Source: Winogradskyella aurantia
GTDB lineage: Bacteria; Bacteroidota; Bacteroidia; Flavobacteriales; Flavobacteriaceae
Assembly: GCF_002266855.1 (NCBI RefSeq)
Contig: NZ_NGJN01000006.1
Span: forward strand, 186,001-250,000
Direction of reading: 5' to 3'
Length of the DNA stretch: 64,000 nucleotides
In this document: positions 1 through 8,583 of the stretch, piece after piece
Layout: each line of letters starts with the position of its first letter
Numbering within the stretch: the first letter of the stretch is position 1
Notes under the pieces: generated by a model
What the model saw: only the letters and a program-made list of their open reading frames with translations
What the model was told of the DNA's origin: nothing
Database searches by the model: none
Translations under genes and position numbers: made by a program

Positions 1-817
1 CTTGGGTGTAAATGAAGGATAGGATAAAAGCGGCAAATCCAAAAGTGAACACTAAAGTGGCAAAGGTACTTGTTGCAATATCCACATTGCTCTCAACGGA
101 AAAATAAACATATATACCTATAATAACACTTGGAATCGAAACAATCAGAACTGATATCATAAAATTAAGAATGCCTATGACCAAACCAAATAAGATTACT
201 CGCCAAAATTGGGAAAAGGTAAAGTCGAAACCTTCTGAGATGGCTTCACCAAATGTTTTTTCAGTGGAAAAAATAGACATAAAGGTTAATCCGAATACGG
301 CCGCCATAGAAAAACTTAAACCGTATTGGATAATCATTCCAAGAAGAGGTATGAAAGAAACTATAACGGAAATAATTAAATACAGCAGATATAACAGTGC
401 GCCAATTAGAATAAAAATGATAATTGTTCCTAAATTATTAAGGATACTGTTCCAAATGGTTCTGGAATTAATAGTGCCCTCATTTTTAACGTATTGCGTA
501 ATATAAGCACTTGAAAAACTGTAATTAATTAACGAGGTTACAAATACTATGAATAACAATACAATAACTCCCGCAATAAAATAACTGTCGGATTCAACAG
601 TATTGCTCATGCCAAATCTAAAATCCCTACTTGCCAGGCCCATAAAGCCCGTTACTAATAAGTAGGCAGCAATAAGTGTAAGTATAATACTCACGGCATT
701 ATACTTTAGATACAAATTGGTGTAGGCTTTAAAATTATATTTTAAAAAAAGGAAGTAAGTGTTTATGATATCCCCAAAGGTGTTTCGGGTTCTAAGTTCA
801 ATATAGTTGTCGTTCAC
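1..817 (-). CDS. Multi-pass membrane protein, partial (3' end beyond window)
   Basis: A GTG start (815-817) overlaps the stop of the upstream SpoIIM-like gene by four bases (GTGA), so the two are translationally coupled. The frame stays open for 272 codons to the window edge; the C-terminus is missing. The translation is a string of hydrophobic helices separated by short polar loops. It resembles the DUF4013/glycerophosphodiester-phosphodiesterase-membrane-domain proteins that sit beside SpoIIM and RDD genes in flavobacteria. In those genomes the same locus continues with DUF4129, MoxR and DUF58 genes, which here would lie left of position 1. No catalytic motif is visible. The family name is an inference from context; that it is a real membrane protein gene is secure. 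Confidence 0.75.
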   Translation of the reverse strand, partial: MNDNYIELRTRNTFGDIINTYFLFLKYNFKAYTNLYLKYNAVSIILTLIAAYLLVTGFMGLASRDFRFGMSNTVESDSYFIAGVIVLLFIVFVTSLINYSFSSAYITQYVKNEGTINSRTIWNSILNNLGTIIIFILIGALLYLLYLIISVIVSFIPLLGMIIQYGLSFSMAAVFGLTFMSIFSTEKTFGEAISEGFDFTFSQFWRVILFGLVIGILNFMISVLIVSIPSVIIGIYVYFSVESNVDIATSTFATLVFTFGFAAFILSFIYTQ

Positions 818-1797
818 GAGTGATTAAGATTTGAATTTTGAATAGACTGGGCCTTATGAAGAAGAATAGGATAGGCGATATAATAATAAACAATAATAAA
901 AAGGGAAATGAAAATAATCCCATAAGAAATAAACCAGGGCATTTGTTGGCCATATCTAGTGATAAACCCTTCTATGAATCCAGCAATAATAAAAAAGGGA
1001 ATGGTACTCACTACGATTTTTAAACCGTCCTTAGCACCTTTAGTGAAAGCAACTCTTCGCGAATAGGTTTTTGGAAACAAAAAGCTATTTCCCATAACCA
1101 GGCCTGCACAACCCGCAATAACAATGACCGATATTTCTATGGTGCCATGCAGCCATACCGTTGAGGTTTTTTCTAAAATGCCATATGTGTAAAAAAAGGA
1201 TATAAAAGACCCCAGCATAATACCGTTACTAAATAAAACATATATGGTTCCGACACTAAAAAAAACTCCAAGCGCAAAGGCTATAATGGCCACTCTGATA
1301 TTGTTTATGGTAATTCCCAGAAACGAACCCATTCGGCTTCCACTTTTATAAACGGCCATAGGTTCACCATTTTCAATATTTTCAATGGTCATATTCACAT
1401 AAGAATCACCCAAAATCAATCTCACAAAAGAATCATCATTTAATGTTGAGACTACTCCGATAATTACGGCCGACATAAAAATTAAAAATGCATACAGTAA
1501 TATACTATGGTACTGCCTAAAAAAAAGTGGAAACTCGTCGCGCCAAAACGAAATAATCTTGTTTTTAGACTCTCGCTTCGTAATATATATTTTCTGATGG
1601 GCCTGTGAGGCAAGTGAATTTAAATACAATAAGGTCTTGCTTCCAGGATAATACGTTTGAGCGTAAGATAAGTCGTTGGTCAACTGAATATAGTAAGAGG
1701 CTAAATCATCCGGATTTATGTTAACATTATTGTTCAATGCCTTTTCAAAACCAATCCATTTTTCCTTATTTTGCCTAACGAAAGACGCCTCGCGCAT
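814..1797 (-). CDS. Stage II sporulation protein M (SpoIIM)-like membrane protein
   Basis: Integral membrane protein of about 327 residues. A basic cytoplasmic N-terminus (starting MREASFVRQN) is followed by about six hydrophobic segments, with the SpoIIM-family pattern of a polar soluble loop and then GxxLG and NGIMLG-like turns. The first ATG of the frame is at 1854, but the start at 1797 is preferred: homologues begin at this sequence, and the longer start would run into the divergent RDD gene at 1832. In non-sporulating Bacteroidota the family has no proven role and travels with RDD, MoxR and DUF58 genes, which suggests an envelope or membrane-assembly complex. It is coupled to the downstream membrane gene by a 4-bp overlap. 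Confidence 0.85.
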   Translation of the reverse strand: MREASFVRQNKEKWIGFEKALNNNVNINPDDLASYYIQLTNDLSYAQTYYPGSKTLLYLNSLASQAHQKIYITKRESKNKIISFWRDEFPLFFRQYHSILLYAFLIFMSAVIIGVVSTLNDDSFVRLILGDSYVNMTIENIENGEPMAVYKSGSRMGSFLGITINNIRVAIIAFALGVFFSVGTIYVLFSNGIMLGSFISFFYTYGILEKTSTVWLHGTIEISVIVIAGCAGLVMGNSFLFPKTYSRRVAFTKGAKDGLKIVVSTIPFFIIAGFIEGFITRYGQQMPWFISYGIIFISLFIIVYYYIAYPILLHKAQSIQNSNLNHS

Positions 1798-1831
1798 AAA
1801 CCACTTTAATTTAAAACGAATATACACCGCA

Positions 1832-2557
1832 ATGGGCAATTTAGCAATTAACACTGCACAAAATGTAAACCTAGATTATAAGTTAATTGGGCTCGGAGAA
1901 CGCGCTGTTGCATTTTTAATAGATGGTATTATAATCCTTACTTATATGACCATCATGGAAAACGTTATTGCTATTTCAGAGCTTTTCGACACGGACAGTT
2001 GGACAAGACGTGGTTTTCTAGGACTATTTCTATTACCAGCTTTTTTCTATTCCCTGATTTTCCACATATTATTTGGTGGGCAAACCATTGGTAAGATGAT
2101 AATGAAAATTAAGGTTGTTCGTCTGGATGGTGCACCTACCGAATGGTATAATCTTTTTGTAAGATGGATGCTGAGAATCGTTGACCTTTGGATTTTTTCT
2201 CCATCTATAGGGATACTTAGCATTTTACTTTCCGATAAAAAACAACGTATAGGTGATGCTGCTGCAGGTACTGTTGTAATAAGCGTGAAGCAAAAAGACA
2301 ATATATCTAGTACTATTTTAGAAGATATAAAAGATGATTATGAGCCCGTTTTTAATACCGTAACCCAGTTAACGGATAAAGATGTTAGGATTATAAAAGA
2401 AGCTTTTACCATTTCAAAGAGGACTAATGACTTTAAGACATTAACCCTGTTGAGAAACAAGATTTGTGATTTATTAAAAATTGAATCAGAACTATATGAT
2501 GTTCAGTTTATTGACACTATTCTGAAAGATTATAATTACTATACGCAAAACATGTAA
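1832..2557 (+). CDS. RDD family membrane protein
   Basis: About 241 residues. The RDD domain covers roughly residues 15-150. It opens with a basic/acidic helix (LGERAVAFLIDG, carrying the family Arg and Asp) and contains a GGQTIGKMIMKIKVV-type stretch and a conserved VRWMLR segment. About 80 acidic/basic cytoplasmic residues follow. The start at 1832 is chosen because the residues upstream in frame are antisense to the SpoIIM-like gene and do not resemble the family. Only 34 bp separate the two divergent starts, so they share one small promoter region. The stop overlaps the start of the next gene by one base (TAATG). RDD proteins are mostly uncharacterised; some act as Na+/H+ antiporters, and no such role is shown here. 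Confidence 0.88.
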   Translation: MGNLAINTAQNVNLDYKLIGLGERAVAFLIDGIIILTYMTIMENVIAISELFDTDSWTRRGFLGLFLLPAFFYSLIFHILFGGQTIGKMIMKIKVVRLDGAPTEWYNLFVRWMLRIVDLWIFSPSIGILSILLSDKKQRIGDAAAGTVVISVKQKDNISSTILEDIKDDYEPVFNTVTQLTDKDVRIIKEAFTISKRTNDFKTLTLLRNKICDLLKIESELYDVQFIDTILKDYNYYTQNM

Positions 2558-3180
2558 TGTTTATTCAGACTCTTGATATTTTAGGTACTATAGCATTTGC
2601 TATTTCTGGTGTTTTGGTTGCCATGAGTAAACGTATGGATGCTTTTGGGGTGTTTATAATAGCTTTTGTTACCGCTGTTGGAGGAGGCACGCTGAGAGAT
2701 GTTCTGATAGGTACTACGCCTGTCTTTTGGATGAAGGATATGACATTTATGGCTGTTATTGCAATCTCAGCATTTGTGGCGGTAGTATTTAGAAACGAAT
2801 TAAAACATCTTAGAAAATCATTGTTCTTATTTGATACCATTGGTATCGGACTTTACACTGTCATTGGAATAGAAAAAGGACTTAATGCAGAACTACATCC
2901 AACCATTTGTATTACCCTTGGTACAATTTCTGCTTGTTTTGGTGGTGTTATTAGGGATATTCTTTGTAATGAAATCCCTGTTATATTTAGAAAGGAAATC
3001 TACGCTACCGCTTGTATTGTTGGGGGACTTGTTTATTTTCTTCTCCGGGAATTCACGGGAGATATCAATTCTATTTTTCTCATCGCAGGTGGGGTAGTTA
3101 TTATGGTGAGGTTACTAGCGGTTATTTTTAAAATAAGGTTACCTAGTCTGTATAAGAAAAAGCAGAAATCAAAGGGCTAG
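2557..3180 (+). CDS. TRIC-type cation channel family protein (UPF0126)
   Basis: A 207-residue inner-membrane protein with two repeats of three helices, the prokaryotic TRIC/UPF0126 architecture. The hallmark glycine-rich turns are visible in both repeats: AVGGGTLRDVLIG around residue 45 and CFGGVIRDIL around residue 130, each with the Arg-Asp pair that follows the pore-lining helix. Known members form homotrimeric K+/Na+-permeable channels. The start overlaps the RDD stop by one base, implying co-transcription with RDD. The 3' end overlaps the convergent esterase gene by 4 bp. Confidence 0.9.
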   Translation: MFIQTLDILGTIAFAISGVLVAMSKRMDAFGVFIIAFVTAVGGGTLRDVLIGTTPVFWMKDMTFMAVIAISAFVAVVFRNELKHLRKSLFLFDTIGIGLYTVIGIEKGLNAELHPTICITLGTISACFGGVIRDILCNEIPVIFRKEIYATACIVGGLVYFLLREFTGDINSIFLIAGGVVIMVRLLAVIFKIRLPSLYKKKQKSKG

Positions 3181-4370
3181 TCTGTTTTTAACAACTCTTT
3201 TTTTTCTGAACTCGTCAAAAATGGACTTGCATTAATTTTCTCTTTATAAAGTTTGGTGTAATAATCCCTGTTTTTCTCATCTTTCGCAAGGTCATAGCAT
3301 TCAATAAGAAACGGATAAAAATCCAAATAATCTGGATAGTACTCTAAGCCCAGCTGTAAGAACGAAATGGCATTTTTAAAATCTTTGTTATGGTAGTAAA
3401 AGCTAGCGAAGGAAAAGATATGTGTTACGCTTGGATTTGCTTTTAAATTTAGACTTTGCTTTAATTTTGATAAGTCTTTTTTAAATTCGTCTATGGGTGT
3501 TTTTATGTCTTTATTTTCCAGTTTAACAAATAACCAATCGTCAATGATTTGGCCATAATTATCAAAAACAATTAAAAGGGCTTGTGGCACAGACATCCAA
3601 TAATTAGTGATGTGGTTTGCATTTATGGTATTGGTGTAGTTAAACTTTAAGTTTTTAGCAATTGTATTAGTCTTTAAATAGGTATCTAAAGCATCGTATT
3701 GCCTTTTGTAATTTTCTTCACCAATAGTCGTTCCAGTTGAAGCAAAATATTGGACATTAGTTTTGAAGTTGTTATCATTTGAGATAAAGTTTTCTAAATA
3801 ACCATCTTTTAGAGGTGTTTCTGAATAAAAACCACTCAAGGAAATGGCATTATCAATACGTGCTGTTTGACTCGTCAATAGATAGTTTACTAAAAAGGCT
3901 GTTCTAGAATGACCGATTAGGGTAATATGGTCATTAGCTTTGTAGTCTTTTTTAAGTATTGGGATAAGCTCTTCAAAAAGAAAATTTTCCATACGTTCTA
4001 GACCGGTCAAGCTATCGTTTTCTTTTTTTTGTGCCGATGTTCTATAGAATCTGTTTTTGTAATTAAAAGGAATGCCAACAATAAGAGTTGCTGGAATACT
4101 CGCCTCATTGGTTAACAAGTCGAAACTGTGCACGATTTTGGGATAGGTCATTTTATGCTGGCTATCGAAGACAATGGTAATAGGGTATTTGGTTGAAGAA
4201 TCCGCAAAATTGAAGGTTTCAGGTTTATGAATATTCAATGTTAAGCTATCCTGAAATTCCTCCGAATATAGGCTAAGGCTATCATTTGAATATAGCACGT
4301 AATTTTGAGCATATAATTGCGCTGTTGCAAATAATAATAGTACCGTTATTTTTAGTTGTAATGAATTCAT
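3177..4370 (-). CDS. Secreted alpha/beta-hydrolase esterase with C-terminal TPR-like region
   Basis: A 397-residue protein with a cleavable signal peptide (hydrophobic stretch ending LYAQ, residues 1-22). Residues about 40-270 have the esterase-D/enterochelin-esterase fold order (PF00756-like): IVFDSQHKM, then the nucleophile elbow GHSRT, then a late His region. The C-terminal 100 residues are helical (FASFYYHNKDFKNAISFLQLGLEYYP) and look like one or two TPR units, a combination common in flavobacterial putative esterases. The substrate cannot be told from sequence. It lies 7 bp downstream of the cyclophilin gene on the same strand, so probably in one operon. Confidence 0.82.
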   Translation of the reverse strand: MNSLQLKITVLLLFATAQLYAQNYVLYSNDSLSLYSEEFQDSLTLNIHKPETFNFADSSTKYPITIVFDSQHKMTYPKIVHSFDLLTNEASIPATLIVGIPFNYKNRFYRTSAQKKENDSLTGLERMENFLFEELIPILKKDYKANDHITLIGHSRTAFLVNYLLTSQTARIDNAISLSGFYSETPLKDGYLENFISNDNNFKTNVQYFASTGTTIGEENYKRQYDALDTYLKTNTIAKNLKFNYTNTINANHITNYWMSVPQALLIVFDNYGQIIDDWLFVKLENKDIKTPIDEFKKDLSKLKQSLNLKANPSVTHIFSFASFYYHNKDFKNAISFLQLGLEYYPDYLDFYPFLIECYDLAKDEKNRDYYTKLYKEKINASPFLTSSEKKELLKTD

Positions 4371-4377
4371 AACGAGG

Positions 4378-5085
4378 TTATTCGATTACTTCAATTTTTC
4401 TAATGTACACATTTTTTAGAGGCCAATCACCCTCATCCGTTTCTACACTAGCAATTTTGTCCACAACATCCATACCTTTTGTCACTTCCCCAAATACGGT
4501 GTAACCCTCATCTAAATAGTCAGCACCACCTTGACGTTGTACTATAAAGAATTGAAAAGGAGAGGCTAGTTTATAGGCGTTTTCAATTTCACTACTAGGC
4601 ATCGAGACCGCGCCTCGTTTGTGAGTATAGCCACGTTTGGTGTCAGGAGGTAAAAGGTATTTTCCGATTTTTCGACGTCGCTTTGCGATGTTGTAATCAT
4701 CACTGCTACCCCCTTGTATCACAAAGTTCTTGACGACGCGGTAAAACTGTGTGCCATTAAAATAGTTTCGTTTGGTTAAATAAATAAAATTAGCCCTATG
4801 AAATCTTGTTTTATCATACAGCTGTATATCTATGGTACCAAAATCAGTAGTCACCCTCACCTTATCATCATCATGGTTGTTACTGTATTCTAAAAAGAAT
4901 TCCATTGCGTTTTCGTCTGTTAAAACAGGATAGTCTGGAGTGGGTTTTACATTGGCTTTTTTTAAGGGTTTTTGTTTAAGGCTATCTGAATCTTTCGCAA
5001 CAGTGTTAGTTGATTTTTTCGTAGTTTTATTATCTTCACAATTCCATAAAAAAAGGACCAAACTAGCAAAATATAGGAATCTCAT
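4378..5085 (-). CDS. Cyclophilin-type peptidyl-prolyl isomerase lipoprotein
   Basis: About 235 residues. The short signal sequence ends in a lipobox (LFLWNC; Cys 16 from the chosen Met), so the protein is predicted to be lipid-anchored in the envelope. The cyclophilin domain occupies about residues 80-235, with FHRANFIYL, the substrate-site FYRVVKNFVIQGG and the SPFQFFIVQ stretch recognisable. It would catalyse cis-trans isomerisation of prolyl bonds in exported proteins. An upstream ATG at 5112 is possible but would bury the signal peptide and overlap the divergent Nudix gene. With the start at 5085, the two divergent start codons are one base apart. Confidence 0.88.
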   Translation of the reverse strand: MRFLYFASLVLFLWNCEDNKTTKKSTNTVAKDSDSLKQKPLKKANVKPTPDYPVLTDENAMEFFLEYSNNHDDDKVRVTTDFGTIDIQLYDKTRFHRANFIYLTKRNYFNGTQFYRVVKNFVIQGGSSDDYNIAKRRRKIGKYLLPPDTKRGYTHKRGAVSMPSSEIENAYKLASPFQFFIVQRQGGADYLDEGYTVFGEVTKGMDVVDKIASVETDEGDWPLKNVYIRKIEVIE

Positions 5086-5086
5086 A

Positions 5087-5728
5087 ATGATTTTTGATAG
5101 GTTTTTAGACACGTTTGTAAAAGTAAAACATCTTGATCTTTTTGGCGAATCCTCACACGCTAAAATGTCACCACCCTATCGAATAGAACTTGCGAGAAAA
5201 ATGGCAGAAAAGGCAAAATTTGCCAAGAAAGCTGGAGTTTTGGCATTATTTTATCCAAGCCTACAGAATGAAACATATCTCGTATTAATACTGCGTAAGA
5301 GTTATAAAGGGGTACATTCTGCCCAAGTAGGGTTTCCAGGTGGAAAATATGAAGACGAAGATAAAAACTTGATGATAACTGCTTTGCGCGAAGCAAAGGA
5401 AGAGGTAGGTGTTCCTGAGAAAACGGTTAAGGTCATTCGGGACATAACACCTTTATACATTCCACCAAGTAATTTTATGGTACACCCTTATCTAGGAGTT
5501 TCAGAATATACACCACATTTCAGAAAGCAAGATGAAGAGGTGGAGGCAATCCTTGAAGTTAATCTTGAGGACTTTTTAAATCCAACAAATATCATCAAAA
5601 CCAAAGTGCCCACCTCATACAATGTCTCTGTAGAAGTACCTGCCTTTAAACTCAATGGCCATATCGTTTGGGGCGCAACGGCAATGATGTTGGGTGAAAT
5701 AAAAGACTTGTTAAAAGAGGTTTTGTAG
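5087..5728 (+). CDS. Nudix hydrolase, CoA pyrophosphatase type
   Basis: About 213 residues. The UPF0035/CoA-pyrophosphatase signature is visible: LRKSYKGVHSAQVGFPGGK followed by the Nudix box ending ALREAKEEVGV. The Glu residues of REAKEE bind the metals. The family cleaves CoA and CoA esters to phosphopantetheine and 3',5'-ADP. The ATG at 5087 is chosen because flavobacterial homologues begin with the same FDRFL...FGESSHAKM(S/A)PP pattern; upstream in-frame residues are antisense to the cyclophilin gene. A promoter for the next gene begins inside the last codons (TTTG at 5722). Confidence 0.88.
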   Translation: MIFDRFLDTFVKVKHLDLFGESSHAKMSPPYRIELARKMAEKAKFAKKAGVLALFYPSLQNETYLVLILRKSYKGVHSAQVGFPGGKYEDEDKNLMITALREAKEEVGVPEKTVKVIRDITPLYIPPSNFMVHPYLGVSEYTPHFRKQDEEVEAILEVNLEDFLNPTNIIKTKVPTSYNVSVEVPAFKLNGHIVWGATAMMLGEIKDLLKEVL

Positions 5729-5750
5729 GTATCTTTATTTATTACATTTG
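5722..5750 (+). promoter_or_regulatory. Flavobacterial promoter for the acyltransferase gene
   Basis: TTTG at 5722-5725, 17 nt, then TACATTTG at 5743-5750, matching the Bacteroidota sigma-ABfr consensus (TTG / TAnnTTTG). The acyltransferase ATG is 26 nt downstream. Pattern match only. Confidence 0.5.
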
Positions 5751-5776
5751 TATTTCAGATAAACTAGAAATTATTT

Positions 5777-6577
5777 ATGGGATTATTTAAAACCAACCCT
5801 TTTGGTCATATTCTTTTTGTAAAAAAATGGTTGATCAGAATATTAGGGTTACTCACCCATAGACGATTTAGAGGCTTCAACGAACTGCAAATTGAAGGCT
5901 CTGAGGTTATCAAGAATTTACCTGACACCAATGTATTGTTCATTTCTAATCATCAGACGTATTTTGCTGATGTTATTGCCATGTTTCATGTGTTTAATGC
6001 CGGTTTAAGTGGACGTTTGGATAGCATTAAGAATGTGGGATATTTATGGAATCCCAAACTCAATATTTACTATGTGGCGGCAAAGGAAACAATGAAGTCG
6101 GGCTTACTTCCAAAAATTTTCGCTTACACTGGTTCAATCAGTATTGAGCGCACCTGGCGGTCTAAAGGTCAGGATGTCAATAGGCAAGTTAAGATGAGTG
6201 ATATTAGCGCTATAAAAAAGGCTTTAGACGATGGATGGGTGATAACATTTCCCCAAGGCACTACGACACCTTTTAAGCCAATTAGAAAAGGTACTGCGCA
6301 TATCATAAAAACCTACAAACCTATTGTGGTACCTATTGTTATTGATGGTTTTAGACGTTCATTTGATAAAAAAGGGCTAAGGGTAAAAAAGAAGAATATC
6401 TATCAATCCATGGAGATTAAGGAGCCTCTGAAAATAGACTATGAAAATGAGAGTATAGCCGAGATTGTCGAGAAAATTGAATACGCCATAGAGCAGCATC
6501 CTTCATTTTTAAAAGTGATACCTGAGGACGAGCTTCAAGAAAAGGAACGTCTTAATAGAGAATTACGCGATTGGTAA
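5777..6577 (+). CDS. 1-acyl-glycerol-3-phosphate acyltransferase (PlsC)-like protein
   Basis: 266 residues with one N-terminal hydrophobic segment and a PlsC acyltransferase domain over about residues 50-210. The catalytic block reads NHQTYFADV, where five rather than the classical four residues separate His from Asp. The second block is FPQGTTTPFKPIRKGTAHI, corresponding to FPEGTRS. A basic block (RVKKKN) follows. Expected to transfer an acyl chain to a lysophospholipid or related lipid at the inner membrane. It has its own promoter, and no operon partner follows on this strand. The acyl acceptor is uncertain because this subfamily also includes aminolipid acyltransferases. Confidence 0.82.
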   Translation: MGLFKTNPFGHILFVKKWLIRILGLLTHRRFRGFNELQIEGSEVIKNLPDTNVLFISNHQTYFADVIAMFHVFNAGLSGRLDSIKNVGYLWNPKLNIYYVAAKETMKSGLLPKIFAYTGSISIERTWRSKGQDVNRQVKMSDISAIKKALDDGWVITFPQGTTTPFKPIRKGTAHIIKTYKPIVVPIVIDGFRRSFDKKGLRVKKKNIYQSMEIKEPLKIDYENESIAEIVEKIEYAIEQHPSFLKVIPEDELQEKERLNRELRDW

Positions 6578-6595
6578 TAGCTTTGAAGACCAAAA

Positions 6596-7228
6596 TTAAA
6601 TTTCAAGTTTTTTTAGTTCTTCATAATTGCGGTTAAGTCGTTTTAGTAATATGCCGTATAGTAATCTGTAAAAGAGCCAAATAACAACGACAAAAATACC
6701 CATTACAACAACAGTAATAATGAATAACACTAGCATCTGAGTACTATTCATTCCGGCGACTTGGCTATGGAACTCGCTATTTTCATTAAATTCAAAGTAT
6801 AACGATAGCGGTACGGAAATAAAAATCATTACTAGATTATAGAGCACATAGTATTTAATTACTTTACGTGTCTTCAAAATGCTTTCCATTAATTTTTTAG
6901 CATTGTCTGTAGAGGAAATGGATTTATGTGAAATATAAAGTAGGCAAACAAATAAAAAAACAACCAAAAAACTAAAAACGGTAAGTGCCACAAAAATTGG
7001 ATCTTCATAACTGGCGTCCAAACGTTCTTTCAAATTATCAGAGAACGTATATGGTACGTAACTGATAAGAATCCAAAATATAAGCTCCGCTACGCTTATA
7101 TAGAACAAGGTTTTTACTATAGAGGATGATTTTTTATGTAGCATCTGATATATATCTGACACTTGATAATTCTTAAAGCTAGCACCCTCTTTGTTCCAGT
7201 CTTTTTTTAATAAATCTAATTCATCCAT
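6596..7228 (-). CDS. Four-helix membrane protein, likely partner of the ECF sigma factor
   Basis: A 210-residue protein. A charged N-terminus of about 40 residues (MDELDLLKKDW) is followed by four hydrophobic helices in two pairs and a basic/acidic C-terminal tail (RLNRNYEELKKLEI). It starts 4 bp after the ECF sigma stop on the same strand. Flavobacterial proteins of this shape regularly follow sigma-70 family genes and are often loosely annotated; an anti-sigma role is inferred from position and topology. No zinc-binding HxxxCxxC motif or FecR domain is present. Confidence 0.7.
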   Translation of the reverse strand: MDELDLLKKDWNKEGASFKNYQVSDIYQMLHKKSSSIVKTLFYISVAELIFWILISYVPYTFSDNLKERLDASYEDPIFVALTVFSFLVVFLFVCLLYISHKSISSTDNAKKLMESILKTRKVIKYYVLYNLVMIFISVPLSLYFEFNENSEFHSQVAGMNSTQMLVLFIITVVVMGIFVVVIWLFYRLLYGILLKRLNRNYEELKKLEI

Positions 7229-7232
7229 ACAT

Positions 7233-7727
7233 TTACGGATTTAGTATAGTTTTCAATTTCTTTTTTATGCGATTCATCTTTACGCGAGCATTTACTTCGG
7301 TTATACCTAATGTTTCGCTTATTTCTTTATAATCTTTATCTTCAAGATAAAGAAAGATTAATGCTTTTTCAATGTCATTGAGTTGACGGATGGCATTGTA
7401 CAGGAGTTTTAATTGTTGCTCTTCCGTGTCATCATATTTCTCGGCTTTGATTTTAAACTGAACACTATCAAAGGCTTGAGTTTTTATTCGTCTTTTTGAT
7501 TTCCTGTACAGTGTAATTGCCGTATTCAATCCCACACGATACATCCATGTACTAAATTTAGAATCTCCCCTAAACTTAGGATAGGCGCGCCATAATTGTA
7601 TGGTTATCTCTTGAAACAAATCATTGTGCGCATCTACATTATCTGTATACAAACGACATACTTTGTGCACAATGTTTTGATGTTTCTGCAGCTGCTCAAC
7701 AAAACTATGTTCAAGTTCTTTATTCAA
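7233..7727 (-). CDS. RNA polymerase ECF-type sigma-70 factor
   Basis: 164 residues with the two ECF modules. Region 2 covers about residues 20-90 (HNDLFQEITIQLWRAYPKFRGDSKFSTWMYRVGLNTAI, with the FSTWMYRVGLN core that melts promoter DNA). Region 4 covers residues 105-160 (LNDIEKALIFLYLEDKDYKEISETLGITEVNARVKMNRIKKKLK, the helix-turn-helix that reads the -35 region). The next gene, 4 bp downstream, encodes a membrane protein that may hold the factor inactive. Confidence 0.92.
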   Translation of the reverse strand: MNKELEHSFVEQLQKHQNIVHKVCRLYTDNVDAHNDLFQEITIQLWRAYPKFRGDSKFSTWMYRVGLNTAITLYRKSKRRIKTQAFDSVQFKIKAEKYDDTEEQQLKLLYNAIRQLNDIEKALIFLYLEDKDYKEISETLGITEVNARVKMNRIKKKLKTILNP

Positions 7728-7766
7728 TTGATGAAATTGGTTAGTTACTTCATTAGTAGCTGTAAC

Positions 7767-8474
7767 CTATGTATTGTTACACTTTGATTTTATAATTCCT
7801 AACACGATTAAATATTGGGCAATCGCATAGGTGATTATTATGCTAATATTTGAAAAGGGCATAGGCTTATAGAATTTATCGAGTGCTAGTATACTATCAG
7901 AAAGCATAAAGAAAATAGAACCTGTGAAAACAAGTTTAAAACTCACCGTATTAACCTTTTCTTTTCGTAAGAAAGCTGTTGTGGCCATGGTTAAAATAAC
8001 CAACATATAAATAACAACCGGAATGAGCATGTCACCTAAGCCAGTGTGTAAATAATAAAAAAGCACCATAGCGTATAGAAATAGGATTACAATACATCTA
8101 AAAGGGGATATTTTAGAATTCCGTTGCTTCAAAAAAACAAGAATATACATGACATGAGCGAGAAGAAAGGCAACCAATCCTAAGGTGAAATAATGTTCCC
8201 AAATATGAACAAACATCAATAAAATATCGCCGATAAGTGCGAAAATCAAAGCGGTAATGGTGAAAAATCGAATATAGCTTCTAGAATGGAATGTTTTTAC
8301 GAATAAAAAAATAAGACTCGCTACTATGGCCGGTTTGGCAATATAATGGGTGTAGGTTAATGATAAAGAGCTAGAAGTTACAAGTTCTAAAAAGACAATA
8401 ATAAGGAACAAGATGGTGAATTGCTTCTCGGTTGCTGTAAGCATAAAACGTAGTCTTTGAGCAAATATATTCAA
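7767..8474 (-). CDS. Lysoplasmalogenase (YhhN/TMEM86) family membrane protein
   Basis: 235 residues with about eight hydrophobic helices in the YhhN pattern (YIAKPAIVASLIFLFVK; ALIFALIGDILLMF; FTGSIFFMLSDSILALDKFY). The Asp in GDILLM and the SDSILA block are family hallmarks. Characterised members hydrolyse the vinyl-ether bond of lysoplasmalogen, but many bacterial homologues have no proven substrate. A second ATG at 8442-8444 would give a protein ten residues shorter and fits homologue starts about equally well. It lies upstream of the sigma-factor gene with about 40 bp between. Confidence 0.85.
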   Translation of the reverse strand: MNIFAQRLRFMLTATEKQFTILFLIIVFLELVTSSSLSLTYTHYIAKPAIVASLIFLFVKTFHSRSYIRFFTITALIFALIGDILLMFVHIWEHYFTLGLVAFLLAHVMYILVFLKQRNSKISPFRCIVILFLYAMVLFYYLHTGLGDMLIPVVIYMLVILTMATTAFLRKEKVNTVSFKLVFTGSIFFMLSDSILALDKFYKPMPFSNISIIITYAIAQYLIVLGIIKSKCNNT

Positions 8475-8583
8475 TTCATCATTTAATTATTACAGTTCGG
8501 TAAATTTGAATTTCAATCCCGTTTCACTTTTTAGAGATTTGTGTCAGTAAAATCATAATTGATTTATTATCAGCAATCAAAAA

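Noticed and set aside
171-506. A 111-codon open frame on the plus strand
   Set aside because: It is antisense to the membrane protein gene that fills 1-817, whose hydrophobic translation and coupled GTG start are far more convincing.
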